A stretch of 64,000 nucleotides of DNA, from contig NZ_FQXB01000008.1 in NCBI RefSeq assembly GCF_900129845.1, positions 1-64,000 of the forward strand. The letters run 5' to 3'. Of the stretch, positions 1 through 7,286 are shown in pieces. This DNA is from Cognatiyoonia sediminum. GTDB lineage: Bacteria; Pseudomonadota; Alphaproteobacteria; Rhodobacterales; Rhodobacteraceae. The notes beneath the pieces were generated by a model. The model saw nothing but the letters and a program-made list of their open reading frames with translations, was not told where the DNA came from and did no database searches. The position numbers and the translations under genes were made by a program. Positions within the stretch are counted from its first letter, which is position 1; each line of letters starts with the position of its first letter.

Positions 1-16
1 CTTCCCCGCGGGGAAG
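1..16. repeat. 16-bp perfect palindrome at the window edge (possible parS-like site)
   Basis: CTTCCCCGCGGGGAAG equals its own reverse complement. It lies in the open 5' part of the parB reading frame. Partition proteins bind palindromic centromere sites that are often next to or inside the partition genes, so a parS role is plausible. The palindrome touches the window edge and may extend further, and I saw no second copy nearby. It could also be a chance GC-rich palindrome. Confidence 0.4.
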
Positions 17-1054
17 GTTGAGGAAAAAGAGCGTCGCGGGCCGATGGCTGCTGCCATAACAGAGAATGCCGATAGCTTGAGGGAGCGGCAACGGCTGGAG
101 GCTGAGATCAGGGCCGAGAACGATCAACTGGCGCATGAGCATGTTCGCTTGCAGTCCCTGGGGCTGATCGTTGATCGGGTTCCTTTAGACCAGATCAAGA
201 TGTCCAAGATCACTCGTGACCGCGCTGTTGCGGAGGATGCAGAGCTGGTTGAGTTGGTTGAATCCATTCGGTCCGTTGGTTTGTCCAACCCGATCCTAGT
301 TGAACGTGGTGGTGATGGTGCGCTGGAGCTGGTGCAGGGTTATCGCCGTATCGCTGCGTTCGAGGCGCTTATGGCGGATACCGACGATGCAAATGCCTAT
401 GGCGCAATTCCGGCGCGGGTGGTTAATGCGGGCGACGACCTGGAGACATTGCACCGGCGGATGGTGGATGAGAACCTAGTACGGAAAGATATCTCATTCG
501 CGGAGATGGCGCAGTTAGCGATCAACTATGCTGCTGACCCAGGCATTGAGCTGTCGGACCCGGACAAGGCGGTTGCGGTGCTCTACAAATCGACGGGGTA
601 TTCCAAGAGAAGTTACATCCGCGCGTTTATCAAACTGATGGATGCTCTCGGGTCTGAACTGAAGTTTTCGCAGGATATCCCGCGTGCCTTGGGGCTAAAA
701 GTTGTGCGCATGCTTGAGGAGGTGGAGGGGTGCAAAGCGGCACTTCTTCTCGATCTGGCGGATCTGGGCGCTGCACGAACCTCTGAGCAGGAGGTTGGCG
801 TGTTGCGGCGTTATGTCGGGGCGCTTGAGGAGGATGGAGTTCCAGCGGAGCCGTCCGTTGGCTTGGCGGAGAAGGTCGAAAAGGATACGCGTTCAAAGGC
901 TAAGGTAACATTTCAGATCAGACGGCCAGAGGGAACGGCGAAGTGCACGGCGGGTTCTGGTCGGCTCGAAATTCGGTTGCGTCGGGACTTTTCAACCATT
1001 GACCGAAGACGCCTCGAAGACGCAGTGGCGGCGATGTTGAACGAACTGGATTGA
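2..1054 (+). CDS. ParB/RepB-type plasmid partition protein, 5' end missing
   Basis: This is a DNA-binding partition protein of the ParB nuclease-fold family, which would act with a ParA ATPase at parS-type sites to segregate a replicon. The first ATG in the window is at 44, but the frame is open back to base 2 and the residues before that ATG (…ERRGP) look like protein, so the true start lies left of the window. Counting from the ATG, the ParB N-domain spans about residues 45-145, with the VQGYRRIAAFEAL and NLVRKDIS motifs typical of the family, followed by a helix-turn-helix around the SFAEMAQLA segment. It does not resemble chromosomal ParB or the RepB of classical repABC plasmids as I remember them. 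Its ParA partner and initiator would be expected to the left. The family call is solid; the replicon class is inference. Confidence 0.85.
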   Translation, partial: FPAGKVEEKERRGPMAAAITENADSLRERQRLEAEIRAENDQLAHEHVRLQSLGLIVDRVPLDQIKMSKITRDRAVAEDAELVELVESIRSVGLSNPILVERGGDGALELVQGYRRIAAFEALMADTDDANAYGAIPARVVNAGDDLETLHRRMVDENLVRKDISFAEMAQLAINYAADPGIELSDPDKAVAVLYKSTGYSKRSYIRAFIKLMDALGSELKFSQDIPRALGLKVVRMLEEVEGCKAALLLDLADLGAARTSEQEVGVLRRYVGALEEDGVPAEPSVGLAEKVEKDTRSKAKVTFQIRRPEGTAKCTAGSGRLEIRLRRDFSTIDRRRLEDAVAAMLNELD

Positions 1055-1561
1055 GTGGCGGCTAGTTGGTAGGAATTTGGGAAATTAAATAAAAACAGTT
1101 GCTTAGACTCTAATACTGGTATTTTTAGCAGAATTTCCATCATTTGCCTCATTTTGGCTTTCAATTTGGTTGAGCAGCCCATCTGTGCTCCGCAATTTGT
1201 CCGCAGGGCTGATGTAAGGCGCTCTAAGAGTCTTTATCGCCTTAAGGTGGGGTGCTAGGTTAATTTTGGGCTGGCCGCACTCTAAGGGCCGCTCAGGCGC
1301 TTTTTCGGAATTCGCCCAGTCGGCCTTAGATTTGGTCCGATCAGAGTTTTGGACAGGATTGCCTTTAACTTTATTTCCAAATCTACGCTGGAGAACGCCT
1401 TCTTCTTTCCCGTGTTTCCCGAATGTGGCGCCGACTTAGCTTTTTATCCAACTGGCTTTTTGCAGAATGAATGGGTATCGTATGTTCCGCTGGCGTGTTT
1501 TGCCAGAGGGCCTCGCGAAAATACTCGTTCATGTGGGGCAGATGTGAAAGGTTCCTAGGGT
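1055..1561. other. gene-poor stretch after parB
   Basis: About 500 bases with no convincing gene. The first part (1075-1130) is AT-rich and contains a small inverted repeat AATAC-tg-GTATT at 1112-1123. Two similar words, CGCTCTAAGAG near 1220 and CACTCTAAGGG near 1277, recur, but there is no clear iteron array. An open frame at 1349-1558 has no recognisable features and no ribosome binding site, so I do not call it. Confidence 0.5.
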
Positions 1562-1774
1562 ATGGTATCGCGACCTAAACGGCTGGCGACGGCCGCATTC
1601 ACCAAGGATATGGTGAAAACACTGAATAAGTACTTCGACGACTATCAAATTGACGGTGTTGTTAACCTCGACGTCACCGACAAGGGGATATGGCTGCCTG
1701 TGCCGGGGCAAGAGCGCAGGAAATTTCTCGGTTCGGTCACAATCTTCGACGATCCTTCAAAGTTCCGATCTTAA
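1562..1774 (+). CDS. small hypothetical protein (70 aa)
   Basis: I do not recognise this protein. It is 70 residues, basic at the N-terminus (MVSRPKRLATAAF), then mixed charge with a DGVVNLDVTDKGIWLPVPG segment, and no membrane helix or signal peptide. Third codon positions are moderately GC-rich, as in the neighbours, which favours a real gene. The upstream spacer (…ggttcctagggt) has only a weak ribosome binding site. It sits between the partition gene and the metal transporter operon and may be a remnant or a spurious frame. Confidence 0.35.
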   Translation: MVSRPKRLATAAFTKDMVKTLNKYFDDYQIDGVVNLDVTDKGIWLPVPGQERRKFLGSVTIFDDPSKFRS

Positions 1775-1828
1775 TCGGCTAGTCATCCTTCAGCTTGAGA
1801 CGCAGTTGGTCGACCTAAGTTCTGTAGT

Positions 1829-1878
1829 TGAGAATAATTCGCATCTAGCTTGACAAGTTGCGAATTATTCGCATTTAA
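1829..1878 (+). promoter_or_regulatory. sitABCD promoter with two Fur/Mur-type palindromes
   Basis: TGCGAATTATTCGCA at 1859-1873 is a perfect 15-bp palindrome around a central T. TGAGAATAATTCGCA at 1829-1843 is the same site with one mismatch. Their centres are 30 bases apart. A consensus TTGACA at 1850-1855 lies between them, and a weak -10 (ATTTAA, 1873-1878) follows at 17 bases, so the second site covers the spacer and -10. The TGC…GCA layout fits Fur-superfamily (Mur/Fur) sites of alphaproteobacteria as I remember them. Repression by metal-loaded Mur is inferred. Confidence 0.7.
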
Positions 1879-1909
1879 AACTTTGTATTGGAACTTAGGA
1901 GCTTTAGCC

Positions 1910-2794
1910 ATGAAAGTGCTGGCAGGTGCGTTGGTATTAGCTGTGTCTGCGACGGTTGCGGAGGCAGAGAAATTGAAAGTCGTGACAACGTTCACGGTTT
2001 TGGCCGACATGGCCCAAAATGTTGCTGGCGACGTTGCAGAGGTATCCTCGATCACTAAGCCGGGTGCGGAGATTCATGGATATGAGCCAACACCGCAAGA
2101 CATTGTGCGCGCTTATGATGCCGACTTGATCCTGTGGAATGGATTGAACTTGGAGCTTTGGTTCGAACAGTTCCTATCAAACTTTGATGACGTGCCCTCG
2201 GTCACTTTGACCGATGGGATTGAGCCAATTGCGATTTCCGAAGGCACTTATGAGGGCAAACCGAACCCGCACGCATGGATGGGTTTGGATAATGCGCTTA
2301 TTTACATCGACAACATCACGGCCGCTTTGTCAGAGGCCGATCCCATTAATGCGGCCCTTTATGCGTCGAATGCCGCTGCCTATAAGGATCAACTGATCGA
2401 GACGATCGAGCCTCTGCGCGCGCAAATCCTTGAGATTCCCGAAGATCAGCGGTGGCTTGTGACCTGCGAGGGGGCGTTTAGTTATCTGGCTAAGGATTTC
2501 GGGCTTCAGGAACTGTACCTCTGGCCGATGAACGCGGATCAGGTCGGGACGCCTCAACAAGTGCGCAGCGTGATTGATGGTGTTGTTGAGAACGATATTC
2601 CGACGGTTTTCTGCGAAAGTACGGTCAGCATCTCGCCCGCACTACAAGTTGCGGGTGAAACTGGCGCGGCCTACGGCGGTGAACTTTACGTTGATAGCTT
2701 GAGCGAAGCTGACGGACCCGTCCCGACATATCTGGATCTTTTGACGGTTACCTCTCGCACAGTTGCGGAAGGTCTGACGGGCGCTGCGGATTAA
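1910..2794 (+). CDS. sitA: manganese/iron ABC transporter, periplasmic binding protein (SitA-like)
   Basis: Cluster A-I metal-binding lipoprotein-fold protein that captures Mn2+ (or Fe2+) in the periplasm and hands it to SitCD. ATG 1910 was chosen because AGGAGC sits just upstream and it opens directly into a signal peptide (MKVLAGALVL…AEA, about 19 residues). The expected metal ligands are visible as H56 (AEIHGY), H121 (NPHAWM), E188 (TCEGAF) and D262 (YVDSLS). This His-His-Glu-Asp set is the Mn/Fe type, and the His-rich loop of zinc-specific ZnuA proteins is missing. At 294 aa it has normal length. It is the first gene of a four-gene operon behind two Mur-like operators. ZnuA function is less likely but not excluded. 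Confidence 0.85.
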   Translation: MKVLAGALVLAVSATVAEAEKLKVVTTFTVLADMAQNVAGDVAEVSSITKPGAEIHGYEPTPQDIVRAYDADLILWNGLNLELWFEQFLSNFDDVPSVTLTDGIEPIAISEGTYEGKPNPHAWMGLDNALIYIDNITAALSEADPINAALYASNAAAYKDQLIETIEPLRAQILEIPEDQRWLVTCEGAFSYLAKDFGLQELYLWPMNADQVGTPQQVRSVIDGVVENDIPTVFCESTVSISPALQVAGETGAAYGGELYVDSLSEADGPVPTYLDLLTVTSRTVAEGLTGAAD

Positions 2795-2797
2795 GCC

Positions 2798-3661
2798 ATG
2801 GACGCGCGGGTCGATACCGGCATTTTCGCCCATGATGTGACTGTGACCTATCGCAATGGTCACACCGCATTGTGGGATGCGTCGTTTGATGTGCCCCGTG
2901 GCACTGTGACGGCCCTTGTTGGGGTCAACGGGGCAGGGAAGTCCACCCTGTTCAAAGCGATCATGGGGTTTGTGCCGACCGCAAAGGGTGAAATTTTGCT
3001 CCTAGGGCGGTCTGTCAAACAAGCATTGAAAGAGAACCTTGTTTCCTACGTGCCGCAGTCGGAAGAGGTAGATTGGGCGTTCCCCGTACTGGTCGAAGAT
3101 GTGGTGATGATGGGTCGCTACGGGCATATGGGGTTTTTGCGCCGCGCATCGGCTTCTGATCACGAGGCGGTCGATTGCGCTTTGGAACGGGTCAACATGA
3201 CCGCGTATCGGACGCGTCAGATTGGCGAATTGTCTGGTGGCCAGCGCAAACGCGTATTTTTGGCGCGGGCGCTGGCGCAGGACGGGCAGGTTATCCTGTT
3301 GGATGAACCGTTCACGGGCGTTGATGTTAAGACTGAAGAGCAGATCGTTGCTTTGCTGAAAGAGCTGCGAGATGAGGGACGAGTGATGCTTGTCTCCACC
3401 CACAACCTCGGGTCGGTGCCAGAGTTCTGTGATCGCACGATCCTTGTAAAAGGTACGATTCTAGGCCACGGCCCGACGGAGACGACCTTTACCCGCGAAA
3501 ATCTGGAAATGGCCTTTGGTGGGGTGCTGCGTCATTTCACATTGGGTGGAGATACGTTGCATGACGACGATGACGGGCGGACGGTGACAATCCTGACGGA
3601 CGATGAGCGCCCGTTTGTGCAATATGGAGAGAAGACGCAGACGCAGGAAAGCAATTCCTGA
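2798..3661 (+). CDS. sitB: manganese/iron ABC transporter ATPase (SitB-like)
   Basis: This is the cytoplasmic ATPase that powers metal import through the SitCD pore. Walker A is GVNGAGKST near residues 43-51, the signature is LSGGQRKR near 149, Walker B is VILLDEP near 168, and the switch histidine lies in VSTHNLG. The last ~45 residues form an acidic tail (HDDDDGR) beyond the ABC core, as is common in the family. It starts three bases after sitA stops and ends with TGATG, so its last base is the first of sitC. That coupling supports one transcript. Confidence 0.88.
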   Translation: MDARVDTGIFAHDVTVTYRNGHTALWDASFDVPRGTVTALVGVNGAGKSTLFKAIMGFVPTAKGEILLLGRSVKQALKENLVSYVPQSEEVDWAFPVLVEDVVMMGRYGHMGFLRRASASDHEAVDCALERVNMTAYRTRQIGELSGGQRKRVFLARALAQDGQVILLDEPFTGVDVKTEEQIVALLKELRDEGRVMLVSTHNLGSVPEFCDRTILVKGTILGHGPTETTFTRENLEMAFGGVLRHFTLGGDTLHDDDDGRTVTILTDDERPFVQYGEKTQTQESNS

Positions 3662-4527
3662 TGGAGCTGCTGTGGGAGCCGTTTACTTACAATTACATGA
3701 CCAATGCCATGTGGGTTTCGGCTCTCGTGGGCGGCGTATGCGCGTTTTTGTCGGCCTACCTGATGCTGAAGGGCTGGTCCTTGATCGGTGACGCCTTGGC
3801 GCATTCCGTCGTTCCGGGCGTGGCTGGCGCTTATCTGCTTGGCCTGCCGTTTGCCTTGGGCGCGTTTATCGCGGGGGGTCTGGCGGCTGGGTCGATGCTG
3901 TTTCTATCCGAACGTTCTGGATTGAAGGTCGATGTGATCATTGGCCTGATCTTTACTTCCTTTTTCGGTTTGGGGCTGTTCATGGTTTCGATCAACCCGA
4001 TCGCCATCGATGTGCAGACCATAATCATGGGCAATGTGCTTGCGATCTCTCCCAGCGACACGTTGCAGCTCGCCCTCATCGGGTTTGTGACGCTGGCAGT
4101 GCTCACTGCCAAGTGGAAGGACCTTATGGTCGCCTTCTTCGACGAAACGCACGCGCGATCCATTGGACTGAGGCCGGAGCGGTTGCGGGCGATGTTCTTT
4201 ATTCTGTTGTCGGCGGCCGTCGTAGCCGCGATGCAAACCGTGGGTGCCTTTTTGGTGATTGCCATGGTCGTGACGCCGGGCGCAACGGCTTATCTGTTGT
4301 GCGACCGGTTCCCAAGGTTGTTGATGACGTCCGTGGCTATAGGTGCTCTGACGAGCTTTTTTGGAGCCTACATCAGCTATTTCCTCGATGGGGCAACGGG
4401 GGGGATCATCGTTGTCTTTCAAACGCTGATTTTCCTGATCGCCTTTGTCTTTGCACCAAAGCACGGATTGCTCGCTAGCAAACGCAAAGCACGGGTCGCT
4501 TTGGCCGAGCGGGCAGGGGGCGCGTGA
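3661..4527 (+). CDS. sitC: manganese/iron ABC transporter permease (SitC-like)
   Basis: ABC-3 family integral membrane permease, 288 aa, with about eight to nine hydrophobic helices. It carries the family's KGWSLIGDALAHSVVPGVAGAYLLG segment and the FDETHARSIGL cytoplasmic loop that contacts the ATPase. It overlaps sitB by one base (TGATG). A second, related permease follows immediately. Paired permeases of this kind are characteristic of SitABCD-type Mn/Fe importers, whereas ZnuABC has one permease. Confidence 0.87.
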   Translation: MELLWEPFTYNYMTNAMWVSALVGGVCAFLSAYLMLKGWSLIGDALAHSVVPGVAGAYLLGLPFALGAFIAGGLAAGSMLFLSERSGLKVDVIIGLIFTSFFGLGLFMVSINPIAIDVQTIIMGNVLAISPSDTLQLALIGFVTLAVLTAKWKDLMVAFFDETHARSIGLRPERLRAMFFILLSAAVVAAMQTVGAFLVIAMVVTPGATAYLLCDRFPRLLMTSVAIGALTSFFGAYISYFLDGATGGIIVVFQTLIFLIAFVFAPKHGLLASKRKARVALAERAGGA

Positions 4528-5366
4528 TGGACCTCGACACGCTTTTGTTTCCGTTCCGATTTGCCTTTATGCAGAACGCCTTTTTCATCTCGATGATGAT
4601 TTCCGTGCCGACGGCCCTGCTGTCCTGCTTTTTGGTTCTGAAAGGCTGGGCCTTGATGGGTGACGCGATAAGCCATGCGGTGCTACCCGGCGTAGTGCTG
4701 GCTTATGTTCTGGGCTTTCCACTTTTAATCGGCGCTTTCGCTGCTGGGATGATCTGTGCTGTGGCGACGGGTTATTTGGCCCAAAACAGTCGCGTGAAGC
4801 AGGACACGGTCATGGGTGTCGTCTTTTCGGGCATGTTTGGCCTTGGGATCGTCATGTATGTCGCGTTTGAGACCAACGCCCACCTCGATCATATCCTTTT
4901 TGGCAACATGCTGGGGATCGAGCCCGATGAATTGTGGACAGCGGGGATCATCTCTGCGGTGGTTGCCGCAGCGATCTTGATCAAGCGAAAGGACCTGCTG
5001 TTGCACAGCTTTGATCCGGCGCAAGCGCAGGCGTCGGGATTGGCGGTGAATTGGTTGCACTACGGGCTGTTGGCCGCGCTGTCGCTGACTATCGTCGCCA
5101 CTCTCGCGGCGGTCGGTCTGATCCTCGCCATTGGCCTTTTGATCGGTCCCGGCGCTATCGCGTTTCTGGTCACGCGTACCTTTGGCCACATGATGTGGAT
5201 CGCGGTGGTTGTGAACATGGTGTCGATGCTCTTGGGCACCTACCTGAGCTTTTTCATCGACAGCGCGCCTGCCCCTACTATCATTCTGATCCAAACCGCG
5301 CTGTTCATCTGTGCGTTCCTCTACCGCACCCGTCTAAACAAATCGGCAGAGCGCAGCATGGTCTAG
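4527..5366 (+). CDS. sitD: manganese/iron ABC transporter permease (SitD-like)
   Basis: Second ABC-3 family permease, 279 aa and multi-helix, clearly a paralogue of its neighbour (KGWALMGDAISHAVLPGVVLAYVLG; SFDPAQAQASGL loop). ATG 4527 shares one base with the sitC stop, the same coupling as sitB-sitC. A GTG one codon upstream (4524) is an alternative. It probably forms a heterodimeric channel with SitC. Its 3' end overlaps the convergent rhodanese gene by four bases, and I see no terminator between them. Confidence 0.86.
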   Translation: MDLDTLLFPFRFAFMQNAFFISMMISVPTALLSCFLVLKGWALMGDAISHAVLPGVVLAYVLGFPLLIGAFAAGMICAVATGYLAQNSRVKQDTVMGVVFSGMFGLGIVMYVAFETNAHLDHILFGNMLGIEPDELWTAGIISAVVAAAILIKRKDLLLHSFDPAQAQASGLAVNWLHYGLLAALSLTIVATLAAVGLILAIGLLIGPGAIAFLVTRTFGHMMWIAVVVNMVSMLLGTYLSFFIDSAPAPTIILIQTALFICAFLYRTRLNKSAERSMV

Positions 5367-5761
5367 CCTTTCGGCGCGGGAACCTCGACCGGCCCACCTT
5401 GCGCTTCCCAAGTGGAAAACCCTTCGCGCAGGTGAGCGGCGTCAAACCCCATTTCCTGCAGGGTCGCAACGGTCAGGGCGGAGCGCCAGCCGCTTGCGCA
5501 GTGTAATACGTATTTCTTGTCTTGGCCAAAAACCTCTTTGAAATAGGGGCTGTCGGGATCGACCCAAAACTCGACCATCCCGCGTGGAGCGTGGACGCTG
5601 CCGGGGATGTGGCCTTTCTGGCGTTCGCGAATATCCCGAATATCGACAATTATAACGTTCGGATCATCCACCATGGCGATAAGGTCGGGTGTTTCCACCT
5701 CCTCGATCCGCGCGCGGGCGTCGGCGACCATTTCGGCAGCGGAGACTTTGAGTTTCTTCAT
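5363..5761 (-). CDS. rhodanese-like sulfurtransferase
   Basis: Single rhodanese domain, 132 aa, no signal peptide. The catalytic loop is HCASGWRSA with the persulfide cysteine at C88. The upstream motifs VIIVDIRDIRERQKGHIPGSVHAPRG match the family's CH2A region. Such proteins transfer sulfane sulfur to acceptors such as cyanide or thiols; the physiological partner is unknown. AAAGGG lies ahead of the ATG. It is transcribed toward sitD and divergently from the Rieske oxygenase operon, with a 132-base region between. No functional link to either neighbour is evident. Confidence 0.85.
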   Translation of the reverse strand: MKKLKVSAAEMVADARARIEEVETPDLIAMVDDPNVIIVDIRDIRERQKGHIPGSVHAPRGMVEFWVDPDSPYFKEVFGQDKKYVLHCASGWRSALTVATLQEMGFDAAHLREGFSTWEAQGGPVEVPAPKG

Positions 5762-5893
5762 CTTTGACCCTTTCCAGTGGTGGTATCGCTGTGAATGTGA
5801 TGACGCGAACAGGATGGTTTTGCCGCCTTTGGTGTATTGCCGGAATCAGTGTTTCCACTTCATTCTAAGCGCGAGAGCTACGGAGTCGAAGCC

Positions 5894-7042
5894 ATGAACA
5901 AGCACGAACACCTCAGTTCAGTTCTTCAGTCGGTCAACACAGCCAACGGTTTGCCGAACGCGCATTACATTGATCCAGATGTGTTTGAAGAGGAAAAGGC
6001 CGCGGTTCTATTTGCCAATTGGTCGGGCATCGGCTTTGGCAAAGATGTGCCAGAGGTCGGCGATGCAATGCCGGTCGATTTCCTTGGGATGCCGTTGCTG
6101 ATCGTGCGGAACAAGCAGGGTGAGGTTGCGGTGTTTCAGAACACCTGCCGGCACCGTGGAATGATCCTTGTCGACAAACCAAAGAAGATCGGTGGCGTGA
6201 TCCGCTGTCCTTATCATAGCTGGTGTTACGCTTTGAACGGCGATCTGCACGCCACCCCGCATGTGGGCGGTCCGGGGCACAATATGCATGAAGACATTTA
6301 TAAATCAGACCTCGGCCTATTGCGCATCCGGTCGTATGTCTGGCGAGATGTGATTTTCGTAAATGTTGACGGACAAGCACTTGAGTTCGAAGAAGTCCAC
6401 GCTGATTTGATGGCGCGGTGGGCTGAATTTGAGGTGCCTGTGCATCACGGCGGGCCGGAGTCCTCTTTCAAATTGGAAGTTGCGACCAATTGGAAGCTGG
6501 CGGTCGAGAATTATTGCGAAAGCTACCACTTGCCTTGGGTGCATCCCGGGTTGAACAGCTACTCTCGGCTGGAAGATCACTACAATATTGAAGAGCTGGG
6601 GAAATATTCGGGCCAGGGCACTTTGGTTTATCGCCAACTGAAAGGCGAGGGCGGGGAGATGTTCCCTGACTTCGAAGGCCTCAGCGAAAAATGGGACGAA
6701 GGCGCGGAATATATCACTGTCTATCCGAATGTTCTTTTGGGCGTTCAGCGGGATCATGCTTTTGCGATTGTTCTGGAGCCAAAGGCCTGTGAGCAGACCG
6801 TCGAACACATTGAGCTCTACTACGCGCAATCGTCCGAAGACACGCCTGAACTGGCAGATTTGCGCGTCAAGAATGCGGAACAGTGGAAAGTGGTTTTTGA
6901 AGAGGACATCTTCGTTGTCGAAGGCATGCAAAAGGGGCGCCACGGTGCCTATTTCGATGGGGGCCGCTTTTCGCCCGCGATGGATGGGCCGACGCATAAT
7001 TTCCACCATTGGGTTGCGACGCAGTTGACCAACCGTGAATGA
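5894..7042 (+). CDS. Rieske-type oxygenase, large subunit (quaternary-amine demethylase-like)
   Basis: Ring-hydroxylating-type oxygenase alpha subunit, 382 aa. ATG 5894 follows a CGGAG ribosome binding site; an earlier in-frame start would add an unlikely N-terminus. Rieske [2Fe-2S] ligands are C85, H87, C105 and H108 (CRHRG…CPYHSW). The mononuclear iron site is ENYCESYHLPWVH with H212 and H217. The residue normally an aspartate bridging the two metal centres is a glutamate here (E209). That Asp-to-Glu swap is known in carnitine oxygenase CntA, and I believe related quaternary-amine demethylases share it. A substrate such as glycine betaine, stachydrine or carnitine is therefore plausible. 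No reductase gene lies nearby. It starts a five-gene operon. Confidence 0.85.
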   Translation: MNKHEHLSSVLQSVNTANGLPNAHYIDPDVFEEEKAAVLFANWSGIGFGKDVPEVGDAMPVDFLGMPLLIVRNKQGEVAVFQNTCRHRGMILVDKPKKIGGVIRCPYHSWCYALNGDLHATPHVGGPGHNMHEDIYKSDLGLLRIRSYVWRDVIFVNVDGQALEFEEVHADLMARWAEFEVPVHHGGPESSFKLEVATNWKLAVENYCESYHLPWVHPGLNSYSRLEDHYNIEELGKYSGQGTLVYRQLKGEGGEMFPDFEGLSEKWDEGAEYITVYPNVLLGVQRDHAFAIVLEPKACEQTVEHIELYYAQSSEDTPELADLRVKNAEQWKVVFEEDIFVVEGMQKGRHGAYFDGGRFSPAMDGPTHNFHHWVATQLTNRE

Positions 7043-7271
7043 CGGCGACTTACAGGCGGCTTTGCTGACGGCGCATGGGGCAGGGGACCACATGCAGTTG
7101 GTCCATCTTTACACTCAAGCCGCCGATATGCGCGAAGCTGCGGGGGAGGTAGATGCCGCCTGTTTCTTTCTAACCCACGCCTATGTTTTTGCGCTGGAAC
7201 AGGGGGCGGAGGAGGCGGTTGCCTTAAACAAACGCTTAGCGGACTATGGGCGGGCTGAACTGATCAGTTGA
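7035..7271 (+). CDS. small conserved-looking protein of unknown function (78 aa)
   Basis: Not recognised. GTG 7035 overlaps the Rieske stop by eight bases and gives a 78-residue, helical, acidic protein (QLVHLYTQAADMREAAGEVDAACFFLTHAYVFALEQGAEEA) that resembles a short TPR-like helical pair. It has no signal peptide or metal motif. Its placement, translationally coupled to the Rieske gene and 15 bases before the sulfatase, suggests an accessory role in the same pathway. Confidence 0.7.
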   Translation: MNDGDLQAALLTAHGAGDHMQLVHLYTQAADMREAAGEVDAACFFLTHAYVFALEQGAEEAVALNKRLADYGRAELIS

Positions 7272-7286
7272 TAGCTCGGAGGCCGC

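Noticed and set aside
2-1054. Chromosomal ParB next to the chromosome origin
   Set aside because: The sequence is of the plasmid RepB type, and no gidA/gidB/parA neighbours are seen.
1349-1558. 69-codon open frame in the intergenic region
   Set aside because: No ribosome binding site, unusual composition (Phe/Cys-rich) and no recognisable features.
1910-5366. Zinc (ZnuABC) transporter
   Set aside because: There are two permeases, a His-His-Glu-Asp metal site, no His-rich loop and Mur-like operators, all favouring Mn/Fe transport.
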